Shown one piece after another: positions 16,619 to 25,564 of a stretch of 64,000 nucleotides of DNA (positions are counted from its first letter, which is position 1; every line of letters starts with the position of its first letter). The DNA comes from Arcobacter suis CECT 7833. GTDB taxonomy: Bacteria; Campylobacterota; Campylobacteria; Campylobacterales; Arcobacteraceae. The position numbers were made by a program, and so were the translations under genes. The stretch is from the NCBI RefSeq assembly GCF_003544815.1, contig NZ_CP032100.1:1798001-1862000 (forward strand). Reading direction: 5' to 3'. The notes beneath the pieces are model-generated. The model was given only the letters and a program-made list of their open reading frames with translations, was not told the origin of the DNA and did not search any database.

Positions 16619-16646
16619 AAAAAGTATGGAAAGTTCCATACTTTTT
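16619..16646 (-). terminator. Terminator of sodB
   Basis: A 12-bp perfect stem (16619-16630 and 16635-16646, loop aagt) with a T-run on the minus strand lies six bases after the sodB stop. Confidence 0.8.
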
Positions 16647-16652
16647 CTCTTC

Positions 16653-17228
16653 TTATGCTAAATTTTCTTCTACAAAATTCCAGTTTACAAGTTTCCAGAA
16701 ATTTTCTAAATATGCAGGTCTTGCATTTCGAACATCAATATAATAAGCATGTTCCCACACATCACATACTAAAATAGGTTTTAGATTTTGAGTTAATGGA
16801 TTTGCTGCATTTGAAGTTGTAACTATTTTTAAGTTCTGATTTTCATCTTCAACTAACCAAGCCCAACCTGAACCAAATTGTCCAATAGCTTTTGTTGTAA
16901 ACTCTTTTTTAAACTCTTCAACTGAACCAAAAGCTTTAACTAAAGCTGCTTCAACAATTGCGGGAATTGCACCTTGAGTTGGTGTTAAACCTTTCCAAAA
17001 AAAGTCATGGTTATAAACCTGAGCTGAATTGTTAAAAAGTCCGCCATCTGATTCTAAAATGATTTCAACTAAAGTTGAATTCTCAAATTTTGTACCAGTA
17101 ATTAAATTGTTTAAGTTATTTACATAAGTTTGGTGATGTTTTCCATAGTGAAACTCTAAAGTTTCCTTTGACATAAGCGGTTCTAGCGCATCTAAAGTAT
17201 AAGGTAAAGTCATTAATTCGTGTTTCAT
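16653..17228 (-). CDS. sodB: Superoxide dismutase (Fe type)
   Basis: A 191-residue cytoplasmic superoxide dismutase converting superoxide to hydrogen peroxide and oxygen. Metal ligands are visible: His in LEFHYGKHH near residue 27, His in AQVYNHDFFW near 74, and Asp and His in DVWEHAYYIDVRN near 157-161. The AQVYNHDFFW and QFGSGWAWL stretches favour iron over manganese. Length is normal. AAAGGA precedes the ATG, and a terminator follows the gene, so it is likely monocistronic. Confidence 0.95.
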   Translation of the reverse strand: MKHELMTLPYTLDALEPLMSKETLEFHYGKHHQTYVNNLNNLITGTKFENSTLVEIILESDGGLFNNSAQVYNHDFFWKGLTPTQGAIPAIVEAALVKAFGSVEEFKKEFTTKAIGQFGSGWAWLVEDENQNLKIVTTSNAANPLTQNLKPILVCDVWEHAYYIDVRNARPAYLENFWKLVNWNFVEENLA

Positions 17229-17305
17229 TTTATATCCTTTAATAATATTTTTCCAACTATTGAGGATACTATCTTTTTGATTTTATTTGACTTAGAATAA
17301 TATAT

Positions 17306-17875
17306 TTATAAAAACTCCCAAACCTCAACACCCATAAATTTAGTCCTAACTTTTACAAGTCTTAAAACATCTTTCTCTTTTAATTTTGAAGTATATGACT
17401 CTTCAAAAAATTCATCTAAAATATGATTTAGACTATGTGCTAAAACATTGTCATTTATTGAAGTGTTTTTGTGGGTAAAAAAATACTCTTTATAGATTTT
17501 TATTGCAGTTATTTGGCAACTTTCAAAAAGATGTTTATCATCACAAAAGATTGCTAATTGGGAAGTTTGCTTAAGTGAAGAATTTTTATAATCTGAATTA
17601 TTAAGTTCTTCATATCTTTGAATGAGAGTTTTATAAACACAAAGCATATCCATTAGTTTATACATTTTATAAAAATATCTTACATTTTTAAACTCATTGA
17701 TTTGGTCAAAATATGATAAGTATTTAAAAGAAGCAATTGTAGGAATAAATTCAAAATCATAAGGACAAGCATCAATAATTCTATAAATTAACGCTTCTAA
17801 ATCGTCATTTTGGTTTATATCTTCTAAAATCAACTCTTCGTTTATATAAGAAGTTTTGTTTATAATTTGATTCAT
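17306..17875 (-). CDS. Hypothetical cytoplasmic protein
   Basis: A 189-residue acidic, helix-rich protein without signal peptide or membrane segment. Aromatic and Tyr-rich stretches (FKYLSYFDQINEFKNVRYFYKMYKLMDM) lie in the middle, and the end reads RTKFMGVEVWEFL. I do not recognise the family. A good GGAG precedes the ATG. It lies between the ppaC terminator and sodB, so it has its own promoter and might be read through into sodB. Confidence 0.6.
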   Translation of the reverse strand: MNQIINKTSYINEELILEDINQNDDLEALIYRIIDACPYDFEFIPTIASFKYLSYFDQINEFKNVRYFYKMYKLMDMLCVYKTLIQRYEELNNSDYKNSSLKQTSQLAIFCDDKHLFESCQITAIKIYKEYFFTHKNTSINDNVLAHSLNHILDEFFEESYTSKLKEKDVLRLVKVRTKFMGVEVWEFL

Positions 17876-17918
17876 TTTTGCTCCTACAAGTTTTGTAGTG
17901 CAATTGAGGTTCCGCTAA

Positions 17919-17948
17919 AAAAAAGATAGCTAAAAAGCTATCTTTTTT
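17919..17948. terminator. Terminator of ppaC
   Basis: A 13-bp perfect stem (17919-17931 and 17936-17948, loop aaaa, core gatagct) has T-runs on both strands. It lies eleven bases after the ppaC stop codon. Confidence 0.85.
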
Positions 17949-17959
17949 ATTTTGAAGTG

Positions 17960-18880
17960 TTAAGCAAATGCAGGTTCTAAGAAAGGAATAATTTGTTTTT
18001 TTCTTGATAAACAACCATCTAACCAAACTTTATTATCTTCAAGTTTACAGTTAAATGCTTTTTCAAAAATTGAATTATCATCACTAGCTACAAGAACTTC
18101 TGAACCCTCTTTGATAATGTCAGTTAATAAAAGAGCAACTGTGTGAAGATTGTTTTCTTCTTTTACTTTTTTAATATCTGCCATTAATTCATCTTTGATA
18201 TCATCAAATACGCTCCCATCAACAACTTCAAGTTGTCCAACACCTACTTTTGTTCCGTGCATATCAAAGTTTTTATAATCTCTCATAACAAGATCTCTAA
18301 TTGGAGTTCCTGCAACTTGTGATTTTACTTTGAACATTTCCATACCAACAGCACCAAAATCTTCGATTTCACAGATTTTTGCTAATTCTCTAACAGCTTT
18401 AATGTCTGTATCTGTACATGTTGGTGATTTAAAAATAACTGTATCAGATAAAATCGCACACATCATAATTCCAGCTATATCTTTTGGTATCTCAACTTTA
18501 TGAAAATCATACATCTCTTTTACGATTGTATTTGTACAACCAACTGGTCTTATCCAACACTCTAATGGAGCTGAAGTTGTAATATCACCTAGTTTGTGGT
18601 GGTCAACGATCCCCACGATTGTAGTTTTATCAAGCTCTTGTGGAGCTTGAGCTACATCTGAATAATCAGTTATAAATAACTCTTCACCAGCAAATGAAGT
18701 TTTAAGAACAGGTGCTTCAAATTCAAATCTATTTAAAATATATTGAGTTTCTGGATTTAATTCGCCTTGTCTTGCAGGAGTTGCTGGTCTTCCTATTTTA
18801 TTTAGTAAATATGATAATGAGATTGCTGAACAAATAGAGTCAGAATCTGGAATAATATGTCCACATGTATATAAAGCCAT
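17960..18880 (-). CDS. ppaC: Manganese-dependent inorganic pyrophosphatase (family II)
   Basis: A 306-residue DHH-superfamily enzyme that hydrolyses pyrophosphate to phosphate in the cytoplasm, pulling biosynthetic reactions forward. The metal-site motifs are GHIIPDSDSICSA at about 7-19 (His and paired Asp), TDYSD near 71, and the DHH motif in GIVDHHKLGD near 90-99. The C-terminal DHHA2 domain ends with the substrate-binding SRKKQIIP. Length matches the family. AGGAC precedes the ATG. Confidence 0.93.
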   Translation of the reverse strand: MALYTCGHIIPDSDSICSAISLSYLLNKIGRPATPARQGELNPETQYILNRFEFEAPVLKTSFAGEELFITDYSDVAQAPQELDKTTIVGIVDHHKLGDITTSAPLECWIRPVGCTNTIVKEMYDFHKVEIPKDIAGIMMCAILSDTVIFKSPTCTDTDIKAVRELAKICEIEDFGAVGMEMFKVKSQVAGTPIRDLVMRDYKNFDMHGTKVGVGQLEVVDGSVFDDIKDELMADIKKVKEENNLHTVALLLTDIIKEGSEVLVASDDNSIFEKAFNCKLEDNKVWLDGCLSRKKQIIPFLEPAFA

Positions 18881-18978
18881 TTTATAAAGTCCTAGTTTAA
18901 ATTTTTCCCATTTTATCTAAAGTTAGGTTATTTTAATTTTAAATAAAATAATTAGTCTTTATCTTTATTGTGTACTAA

Positions 18979-19845
18979 TTACCACTTCATTTCGCCTTTT
19001 GCCACTTTTGCACCTAAACTTAAATCAAAACTATCTTTATCAAAAGATGGATATTCTTTTTCCATAATTTCAATCAACTCTTTTGAATCTTTAGATTTAA
19101 GAACAGCATTATTAAACGAAGTAATATAATTTTTTGTAAATTCTATTGCACTTTTATCATTTTTACTTCCTGATGCAGAATGGCTTGGAATTACAATTTT
19201 TGCATCAAGTTTATCCATATCATTTAATATATCTAACCATCTTAATCTATCTTCTTTTGTTGGATTATCAGCCATCCAAACATGTTGTTTATCTACTACA
19301 TTAATACCACCAAAAATTGCTTTTATTGATGGAACCCATACATAACTTTTTTCAGGAGCATTTGAATCTAAACCAACAATTTTCAACTCTTTATCTTCTA
19401 ATTTAATAGTATCGCCTTTTAAAAGCTCAGGCAAAATCACAAAATCAGGAGCATTTTTTCCTAATTTTGGTCTCCAAGTTTCAAGTTTGTTTTGATAAGT
19501 TGCAACAATATGTTCTATTGTTGGTTTTGTTGCATAAATTTTTGCATTTGGAAAAGCTTGAGCAATAACTGGAAGACCAAAATAGAAATCTGGGTCTCCA
19601 TGACTTATATATATAGCTTTTAACTCTTTTTTGCTTTTTAAAATTTGTTCAACTACTTTTTTTGCATCTTTTTTTGTGAAATGTGTATCTATTAAAACAG
19701 CATCCTTTTTTCCCATAACTAAAATAGAAGCTAAAGAAAAACCATCTTCTCCCGCTCTATAAATCTTATATTCTAATTGTTCACTTGCATATGAAAGAGT
19801 GCTTAACAAAAACAATAAACTTACTAATTTGATAAATGCTTTCAT
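18979..19845 (-). CDS. Secreted MBL-fold protein with altered metal motif
   Basis: A 288-residue protein with a signal peptide (1-20, cleavage after SYA) and a metallo-beta-lactamase fold: GFSLASILVMGKKDAVLIDTHF, ISHGDPDFYFGLPVIAQAFPNAKIYAT, and a later SHSASGSKND. The usual HxHxDH signature reads HGDPDF here, so the second and third His ligands are replaced by Asp and Phe. The change resembles the Vmh-like periplasmic branch as I remember it, but hydrolase activity should not be assumed. Its ATG overlaps the yceI stop codon (TAATG), so the two are translationally coupled. Confidence 0.8.
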   Translation of the reverse strand: MKAFIKLVSLLFLLSTLSYASEQLEYKIYRAGEDGFSLASILVMGKKDAVLIDTHFTKKDAKKVVEQILKSKKELKAIYISHGDPDFYFGLPVIAQAFPNAKIYATKPTIEHIVATYQNKLETWRPKLGKNAPDFVILPELLKGDTIKLEDKELKIVGLDSNAPEKSYVWVPSIKAIFGGINVVDKQHVWMADNPTKEDRLRWLDILNDMDKLDAKIVIPSHSASGSKNDKSAIEFTKNYITSFNNAVLKSKDSKELIEIMEKEYPSFDKDSFDLSLGAKVAKGEMKW

Positions 19846-20411
19846 TATTTTTCCTTAATACCTTCGATTTCAATATTTAATTTCACCATTTCACCAACAG
19901 CAACTCCACCTGCTTCTAAAACAGAATTATATTTTAATCCATAATCAAATCTATTGATTTTTCCACTTAATGCTAAACCAACTCTTGTATTTCCCCATGG
20001 ATCTTTTATTGTTCCATTATTTTCAAAATCTAATTCAACATCTTTTGTAATTCCATGAATAGTAAGTTTTCCAAAGGCTTTGTTATCTTTGATTTTTTCT
20101 AATTTAAAAGTAATATTTTCATATTTTGTTATATCAAAAAAATCATCACCTTTTAAATGATCATCTCTTTTTTTATCATCTGTATTAATTGAAGCAACTT
20201 CAATAGTTCCAACTAAAGACTTGATAGTATTTGTTTTTTCATCGTATTCAAATGTTCCAGTAAAATTATCAAATTTTCCTTTCAAATTTGAAATCATCAT
20301 ATGTTTAACTTCAAATCCTACATTTGAGTGTGATTTATCAACAGTATATGTTCCTGCAAATAGTGTTGAAGCTAAAAGTGAACTTGTAATAACTAATTTT
20401 CTAAAATTCAT
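19845..20411 (-). CDS. yceI: YceI-family periplasmic protein
   Basis: A 188-residue protein with a signal peptide (1-19, ending LFAGT) and a YceI lipocalin-like barrel (YTVDKSHSNVGFEVKHMMISNLKGKFDNFTGTFEYD; later ITKYENITFKLEKI and LTIHGITKDVELDFE). Family members bind isoprenoid or amide lipids and respond to stress or pH in some species. It is the first gene of the pair with the MBL-fold protein and is divergent from marR; a 12-bp palindrome lies in the shared promoter region. Confidence 0.9.
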   Translation of the reverse strand: MNFRKLVITSSLLASTLFAGTYTVDKSHSNVGFEVKHMMISNLKGKFDNFTGTFEYDEKTNTIKSLVGTIEVASINTDDKKRDDHLKGDDFFDITKYENITFKLEKIKDNKAFGKLTIHGITKDVELDFENNGTIKDPWGNTRVGLALSGKINRFDYGLKYNSVLEAGGVAVGEMVKLNIEIEGIKEK

Positions 20412-20467
20412 ATTAATCCTTTTTTATTTTATATTTGAAATCCTATCAAACAAAAACTCAAATTTAG

Positions 20468-20479
20468 TTTACTAGTAAA
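20468..20479. promoter_or_regulatory. Candidate MarR operator
   Basis: TTTACTAGTAAA is a perfect 12-bp palindrome in the divergent region, 57 bases before yceI and 27 bases upstream of the marR -35. MarR proteins bind such short palindromes and usually repress the neighbouring divergent genes. Confidence 0.4.
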
Positions 20480-20505
20480 ATACTTTTAAATTAAATGTAA
20501 AGTTC

Positions 20506-20534
20506 TTGCATAATTAATTTTATTTAACTATAAT
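20506..20534 (+). promoter_or_regulatory. Promoter of marR, predicted leaderless transcript
   Basis: TTGCAT (20506-20511) and a perfect TATAAT (20529-20534) are 17 bases apart. The expected start point, about seven bases after the -10, is the A of the marR ATG at 20541. No ribosome site is present, consistent with a leaderless mRNA. Confidence 0.55.
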
Positions 20535-20540
20535 TCTTTT

Positions 20541-21029
20541 ATGAATATAAATGAATTAGAAATAGATATACAAAAAAATAAAGAGCGCTCACCAGAAACA
20601 TTTAATGAAATAGTAAATATTACTCTTCCATTTTATATGTTTTATAGAAAAATGTTTGGTGGTGTATCAAGGTTAGAAGAAGATAATTATCAAATAACAC
20701 ACAGCGAGATAGATGTTTTGTCTTCTTTAAAAATATCAGGAAATGAAGAATATATATTAAGTCCTACTAGATTAAATGAAAGATTACTATTCACAGCAGG
20801 AGCTATTACAAAGGTCTTAAAAAAACTTGAAGAAAAAGAATACATCGAAAGATTGGATAATAAATTTGATAAAAGAGGAAAACTTGTAAAACTTACTCCA
20901 TTAGGTAGAGAAGTTCACGATAAAGTTATGAAAGATATTTTAGAATTTGAAGAAAAATGTTTCTCTTCTTTAAATGAAGAAGAGAAACAAACTATGAAAA
21001 ATCTTTTTATTAAATTATTAAAATCTTAA
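20541..21029 (+). CDS. MarR-family transcriptional regulator
   Basis: A 162-residue winged-helix regulator. The DNA-binding core is at about 65-125: SPTRLNERLLFTAGAITKVLKKLEEKEYIERLDNKFDKRGKLVKLTPLGREV, including the typical wing DKRGK. N- and C-terminal helices would form the dimer. It is divergent from yceI and the MBL gene, which it probably controls (inference). There is no Shine-Dalgarno site before ATG; its promoter predicts a leaderless message. Its end overlaps the convergent LUD gene by four bases. Confidence 0.9.
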   Translation: MNINELEIDIQKNKERSPETFNEIVNITLPFYMFYRKMFGGVSRLEEDNYQITHSEIDVLSSLKISGNEEYILSPTRLNERLLFTAGAITKVLKKLEEKEYIERLDNKFDKRGKLVKLTPLGREVHDKVMKDILEFEEKCFSSLNEEEKQTMKNLFIKLLKS

Positions 21030-21622
21030 TATCCTAACTCTTCATCAACTAAAATGATGATAATTCTATCTTTATCATCAGCTTTTACCCATGAAAATTT
21101 ATTTGCGATATTATCAATATTATGTTTTGGTTCTTTTCCAAATGAAATTGCTTTTTTATTCATTCTATCTATATTTTTAATAGCAGCAACTTCCATAACT
21201 CTTTTAAAACCAAGTTCTAAATTTTCAACAATTTTATTAACACCAACAATTAATAAAACATTTGTAGGTCCATAAGAAAAAGCAGCAACTCTGTTTCCAC
21301 TACCATCAGCATTTACAAGCTTTCCATCTTTTGTCAAAGCATTTGTACTTGTAACAAAAATATCAGAAACTAAACCTTGTTTTCTTCTTTTTATATTTTC
21401 ATCCATAGAAATACCATCTTCATATTGGTTAAACAAAGTAATATCTTTTTTATTAAGTAAATAATCCAATAATCCAATTTCAACAACACTAACTGAACCA
21501 CCTAAACCTACACTCATTCCTGATTTTATATATGTTTTTGATAATTCCAACGCCTCTTCTTTTGTTTTTACAAAATGTGCGTCATATCCACATGATTTTA
21601 AAATTTGAATCAATTCTTTCAT
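21026..21622 (-). CDS. LUD-domain protein (LutC/YkgG-like)
   Basis: A 198-residue LUD-domain protein. The pattern GMSVGLGGSVSVVEIGLLDYL, VTSTNALTKDGKLVNADGSGNRVAAFSYGPTNVLLIVGVNKIV is typical. Relatives such as LutC take part in lactate oxidation, but many stand-alone members have no assigned role. No lutA, lutB or lactate permease is nearby, so lactate use cannot be concluded. AGGA lies about nine bases before the ATG. Confidence 0.85.
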   Translation of the reverse strand: MKELIQILKSCGYDAHFVKTKEEALELSKTYIKSGMSVGLGGSVSVVEIGLLDYLLNKKDITLFNQYEDGISMDENIKRRKQGLVSDIFVTSTNALTKDGKLVNADGSGNRVAAFSYGPTNVLLIVGVNKIVENLELGFKRVMEVAAIKNIDRMNKKAISFGKEPKHNIDNIANKFSWVKADDKDRIIIILVDEELGY

Positions 21623-21668
21623 GGTAAGTATCCTATTTTTAAATTGGCATATTATTCAATTATTAAGC

Positions 21669-22163
21669 TTAATCTTTTAGTAAAAATTGTCCTATACTTT
21701 TATCTTTTTTAAGTTTTGAATGATCAATAACAACTCCATGCATAGATAAATAAATTCCATTTTCAATAGGTGCATTTAAAAATCCAATAGCTTGTGAAAA
21801 ATTCATAGTAGCTTCAACTTCATCAATACTCATAGGAACCATCGCACCTGTAAAAACTATCTTTTTACTTTCAACTTTACCATCAATAAATTGGGCTGTT
21901 AAATCAACTGTATCCGTTCCATGAATAATGATTATTTTATCACTTGTACTATTTTGTATCTCTTTTAGAATAGTTTCTCTATCTTCTTGTGTAAACTCCA
22001 AACTATCTTTTGAAACTATATTTTTAATGTCAAATTTCACATTAAAACAAGATTTTACAATCTTGTCTAAAGCGATATTATCATTTGGAACTTCAAGTTG
22101 TCCCTTGATTGGGTTATATCTTTTGTTAAAAGTTCCACCTGTATTTAATACAGTTATTTTCAT
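21669..22163 (-). CDS. Single-domain asparaginase-like protein
   Basis: A 164-residue protein equal to the N-terminal domain of bacterial L-asparaginase. Catalytic motifs are visible: NTGGTF at 7-12 and HGTDTVDLTA near 80-89 (Thr-Asp pair), then VFTGAMVPM. Full enzymes are about 330 residues with a second domain; here the frame stops after GQFLLKD. Its ATG overlaps the aspA stop codon (ATGA), so it is co-translated with aspartase. It may act in asparagine-to-aspartate-to-fumarate use or regulate; activity of the half-size form is unproven. Confidence 0.8.
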   Translation of the reverse strand: MKITVLNTGGTFNKRYNPIKGQLEVPNDNIALDKIVKSCFNVKFDIKNIVSKDSLEFTQEDRETILKEIQNSTSDKIIIIHGTDTVDLTAQFIDGKVESKKIVFTGAMVPMSIDEVEATMNFSQAIGFLNAPIENGIYLSMHGVVIDHSKLKKDKSIGQFLLKD

Positions 22164-23572
22164 TTTGTTTCCTTAATAAAATTATTTACCATATTTTCAG
22201 GTTTTAATAACTCATCTAATTCCTCTTTTGTAAATAACTTTTGTTCTAAAATAATGTCATAAACTCTTTTATTTGTTTTAAGAGCCTCTTTTGCCAAACT
22301 AGAACATTTTTCATATCCAATAATTGGATTTAAACAAGTTACTATAGTTACAGAATTTAAGATATTTGCCATACAAACATCTTCATTTGCTGTGATTCCT
22401 TTGATACATTTTTCACCCAAAGAATAAAATGCTCGTCTCATCATATTAATTGAAGTAAAAAGTTTATAAGCAATCAATGGTTCAAATACATTTAATTGTA
22501 ATTGACCATGTTCACTTGCCATCGCAATAGTCATATCAGCGCCAATTACTTCAAAAGCTACTTGATTTACAACTTCAGGAATTACTGGATTTACTTTTCC
22601 AGGCATAATAGAACTTCCTGGTTGTAATGGTGGAAGATTTATTTCATTAAATCCAGCCCTTGGTCCTGAACTTAAAAGTCTTAAATCATTACAAATTTTT
22701 GATATTTTTATTGCAACACTTTTTAACATTCCTGAAATATGAACAAATGAACCTGTATCTTGAGTAGCTTCAATTAAATCTCCAGCACTTATATAATCAA
22801 CACCTGTAACTTCTCTCAAGTTTGAAATAACTTTTCTTTGGTACGAAGCTTTTGTATTAATTCCCGTTCCAATAGCAGTTGCACCTAAATTTACCTCTTT
22901 TAAAAGAGCTTGAACATTTCTTAATCTATAAATATCATCATCAATCATAACCGCAAAAGTTTTAAACTCTTGACCTAAAGTCATAGGAACAGCATCTTGA
23001 AGTTGTGTTCTTCCCATTTTTAAAACATCTTTAAACTCAATAGCTTTTTCTTCAAAACAATCCCTTAGAAATCTCAAAGCATCTTTTAATTTATAAATTA
23101 ATTCATGAAGAGTAAGTTTTATTGCCGTTGGATAAACATCATTTGTAGATTGGCTCATATTTATATGATTATTTGGATGAATAAATTCATAAGAACTTTT
23201 TGGTTTACCCAAAATCTCTAAAGCACGATTTGCAATAACTTCATTTGCATTCATATTTGTAGAAGTTCCAGCTCCACCTTGAATTGGGTCAACAATAAAT
23301 TGATCATGAAATTTTCCATCAATTATTTCATTACAAGCTTGAACTATTGCATCTTTTTGAATATCAGTTAAATCACCTAATTCAAAGTTTGTCAAAGCAC
23401 AAGCTTTTTTAACTTTTGCAAGGGATTTTATAAAATTTGGAAACAAAGAAATATCTGTTTTTGTAATATTAAAATTCTCTTTTGCTCTTAAAGTTTGAAT
23501 TCCATAATATTTATTTAATTCAATTCTTTTTTCACCTAAAAAATCTTTTTCTATTCTGTATAATTTTTCCAT
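22160..23572 (-). CDS. aspA: Aspartate ammonia-lyase
   Basis: A 470-residue fumarase/aspartase-superfamily enzyme converting aspartate to fumarate and ammonia, feeding fumarate respiration in this phylum. Signature GSSIMPGKVNP holds the catalytic serine loop. Other conserved blocks are GGAGTSTNMNANEVIANRA, NHINMSQSTNDVYPTA and GRTQLQDAVPMTLGQEF. Length is normal. AAGAGGA precedes the ATG. Aspartase is preferred over fumarase because the next gene is an asparaginase-like protein. Confidence 0.93.
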   Translation of the reverse strand: MEKLYRIEKDFLGEKRIELNKYYGIQTLRAKENFNITKTDISLFPNFIKSLAKVKKACALTNFELGDLTDIQKDAIVQACNEIIDGKFHDQFIVDPIQGGAGTSTNMNANEVIANRALEILGKPKSSYEFIHPNNHINMSQSTNDVYPTAIKLTLHELIYKLKDALRFLRDCFEEKAIEFKDVLKMGRTQLQDAVPMTLGQEFKTFAVMIDDDIYRLRNVQALLKEVNLGATAIGTGINTKASYQRKVISNLREVTGVDYISAGDLIEATQDTGSFVHISGMLKSVAIKISKICNDLRLLSSGPRAGFNEINLPPLQPGSSIMPGKVNPVIPEVVNQVAFEVIGADMTIAMASEHGQLQLNVFEPLIAYKLFTSINMMRRAFYSLGEKCIKGITANEDVCMANILNSVTIVTCLNPIIGYEKCSSLAKEALKTNKRVYDIILEQKLFTKEELDELLKPENMVNNFIKETK

Positions 23573-23647
23573 AATAATCCTCTTATTTAATAATTTTCAA
23601 TTCATCTTAAAATAATATACAACTAAAGTGTATAAAAAGTAGTTTTT

Positions 23648-24328
23648 TTAATTTTGTAAAGTATACCCCTCTTGAGGTATATTTTTGATTACATTTATTG
23701 GTATTTTATGTCTTAATTCTTTAATAAATGATTTTAAAGCATGGGTTGTCATTTCTTTGTCATTCCAAAGTTGAAATTCTATTTCTTCATATTTTAAAAG
23801 TGAACCTTTTTTTTTGTATAAAAGCTCCAAAAAATCTTTTTCTCTTTTTCTCAAAGGAATAATTTCACTTCCTTTATAAATCAATTCTCTTTTTTGTAAA
23901 TCTAAAATTAAATTCTCGCATAATGAAATTGGTTTTATAGCTTTTATTAAATATTTTTCTAAAGCCTCATTTAGTTTTTTTGTATTTAAAGGTTTTAAAA
24001 TAAAGTGATTAATATTTAAATTAATTAGTTCCATCAAATACTCTTCATTTGAATAAGCTGTTAACATTATTATCATAGTTTCTGTATCTGTTTCTCTAAT
24101 TCTTTTTACAAAATCTAAACCATTACAATTTTTCATTTGTATATCAGTTAAGATAATTTTGGGTTTATAATAATCATATAATTCATAAGCTTCATATCCA
24201 TCTCTTGCTTCATAAACCTCATTAAAATAGTATTTTAAAGTACTAACAATCATTTCTCGAATACCATCTTCATCTTCGACACATAATATTGAAATATTTT
24301 TTAACTCTTTTAATAACTCTTGTTGCAT
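23648..24328 (-). CDS. Response regulator with winged-helix output
   Basis: A 226-residue two-component regulator. The receiver domain is at 10-125: acidic pair in CVEDEDGIREM, phospho-acceptor Asp in ILTDIQMKNCNG near 62, Thr in IMLTAYSNEE and Lys in FILKPLNTKK. An OmpR-type winged helix follows at about 140-225 (IPLRKREKDFLELLYKKKGSLLKYEEIEFQLW). It starts three bases after the histidine kinase stop codon and is its cognate partner. The neighbouring symporter and aspA are plausible targets (inference). Confidence 0.92.
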   Translation of the reverse strand: MQQELLKELKNISILCVEDEDGIREMIVSTLKYYFNEVYEARDGYEAYELYDYYKPKIILTDIQMKNCNGLDFVKRIRETDTETMIIMLTAYSNEEYLMELINLNINHFILKPLNTKKLNEALEKYLIKAIKPISLCENLILDLQKRELIYKGSEIIPLRKREKDFLELLYKKKGSLLKYEEIEFQLWNDKEMTTHALKSFIKELRHKIPINVIKNIPQEGYTLQN

Positions 24329-24331
24329 AAT

Positions 24332-25456
24332 TTATCCTGCAATTATGATTTTGAAAACTGCACCTTCTTCATCATTATAAACACTAAGTTCTCCACCCAT
24401 ATTTCGCTCAATTATAAGTTTTGAAATATAAAGCCCAAGTCCCGTTCCTTTTGATGAATCTTTTGTACTATAATATGGATCAAAAATCAATTCTTGATTT
24501 TTTTCATCTATCCCACCTGCATTATCTTTTATAGTTATGATTGATAAAACTCCTTTAGAATCTATACTCATATCTATTCGTGGATTTTTAATCTCTTTTT
24601 CAACTAATATATCTTTTGCATTACTAAGTAAATTTAAAATAACTTGTGCAAATTCCGTTGGATAACCGTAAACTTTTTTATCATTTTTTATATTAACATT
24701 TAACTTTATTCCAAAATTTTTTAAAGTTGCATCTATAATATTTATAGCTTTTGAACAAGCCTGAGAAACTAAAAATTCCTCTTTTATTTTATCTGGTTTA
24801 TAAAAATTCCTAAAATCATCAATTGTATTTGACATAAATTCAATCATTTTATCGCTTTTTTCAATAGCGCTATAAATATGATTTTCATCAACTTTCTTAA
24901 ATCTTGTTGCAGTTTCTAATTCCATTAAAATACTCGATAACTGAGTAAGTGGTTGTCTCCATTGATGGGCAATCATACTAATCATTGAACCAATTCTTGC
25001 AAGTTTTGCTTGTTCTAATATCTTTTTATCTTTTTGTTTAGCCTCTTGAATTCCACATTGAACTTTCATAAACAAACTATCATTTAAAGCTTTTAAATCA
25101 TCTTCCCTATTTTGAACCTGCTTTTTATATTTTTTTATGACATCTTTTATAATTGAAATCATAAGAAAAGAAAAAAATGTCATAAAAATAAGAACAACAA
25201 AAGAAACAACAATTATAAAATCTGAAAATAACTCTTCTCTTTTTTTTTGTTCCTCAATTTTTTCTTTAACTAACAAATCTAATGTTTGATTATCAATATT
25301 TGTTTTAATATAAAGTTTTTTATACTCATCTAAATCTAATTGGAAATTACTTTGCGAAAGTTTTAAATTATATGAAATTGAAAGAAAAGAGATAAATAAG
25401 ATGCAAAAGAGAGGCATAATAACAGTAAAAAAAGGTATTCCTTCTTTATTAAACAT
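24332..25456 (-). CDS. Sensor histidine kinase
   Basis: A 374-residue membrane kinase. Helices at about 7-28 and 78-103 flank a short extracytoplasmic loop of ~45 residues, too small for a large ligand pocket. A coiled-coil linker precedes the H-box MIAHQWRQPLTQLSS (His near 167). The ATPase domain shows the N-box NLLSNAKDIL, G1 DNAGGID and G2 GTGLGLYISKLI. It is the first gene of a pair with the response regulator. The signal is unknown. Confidence 0.92.
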   Translation of the reverse strand: MFNKEGIPFFTVIMPLFCILFISFLSISYNLKLSQSNFQLDLDEYKKLYIKTNIDNQTLDLLVKEKIEEQKKREELFSDFIIVVSFVVLIFMTFFSFLMISIIKDVIKKYKKQVQNREDDLKALNDSLFMKVQCGIQEAKQKDKKILEQAKLARIGSMISMIAHQWRQPLTQLSSILMELETATRFKKVDENHIYSAIEKSDKMIEFMSNTIDDFRNFYKPDKIKEEFLVSQACSKAINIIDATLKNFGIKLNVNIKNDKKVYGYPTEFAQVILNLLSNAKDILVEKEIKNPRIDMSIDSKGVLSIITIKDNAGGIDEKNQELIFDPYYSTKDSSKGTGLGLYISKLIIERNMGGELSVYNDEEGAVFKIIIAG

Positions 25457-25564
25457 AAAAAACCTTCCGTAATAATTCTAAATCTATAATGTCTAAATAT
25501 TACTTAAAAGTGTTAGGAGAAATATTAAATATTCCTCCTAAAAATATATAAAAACTAAATTTAA

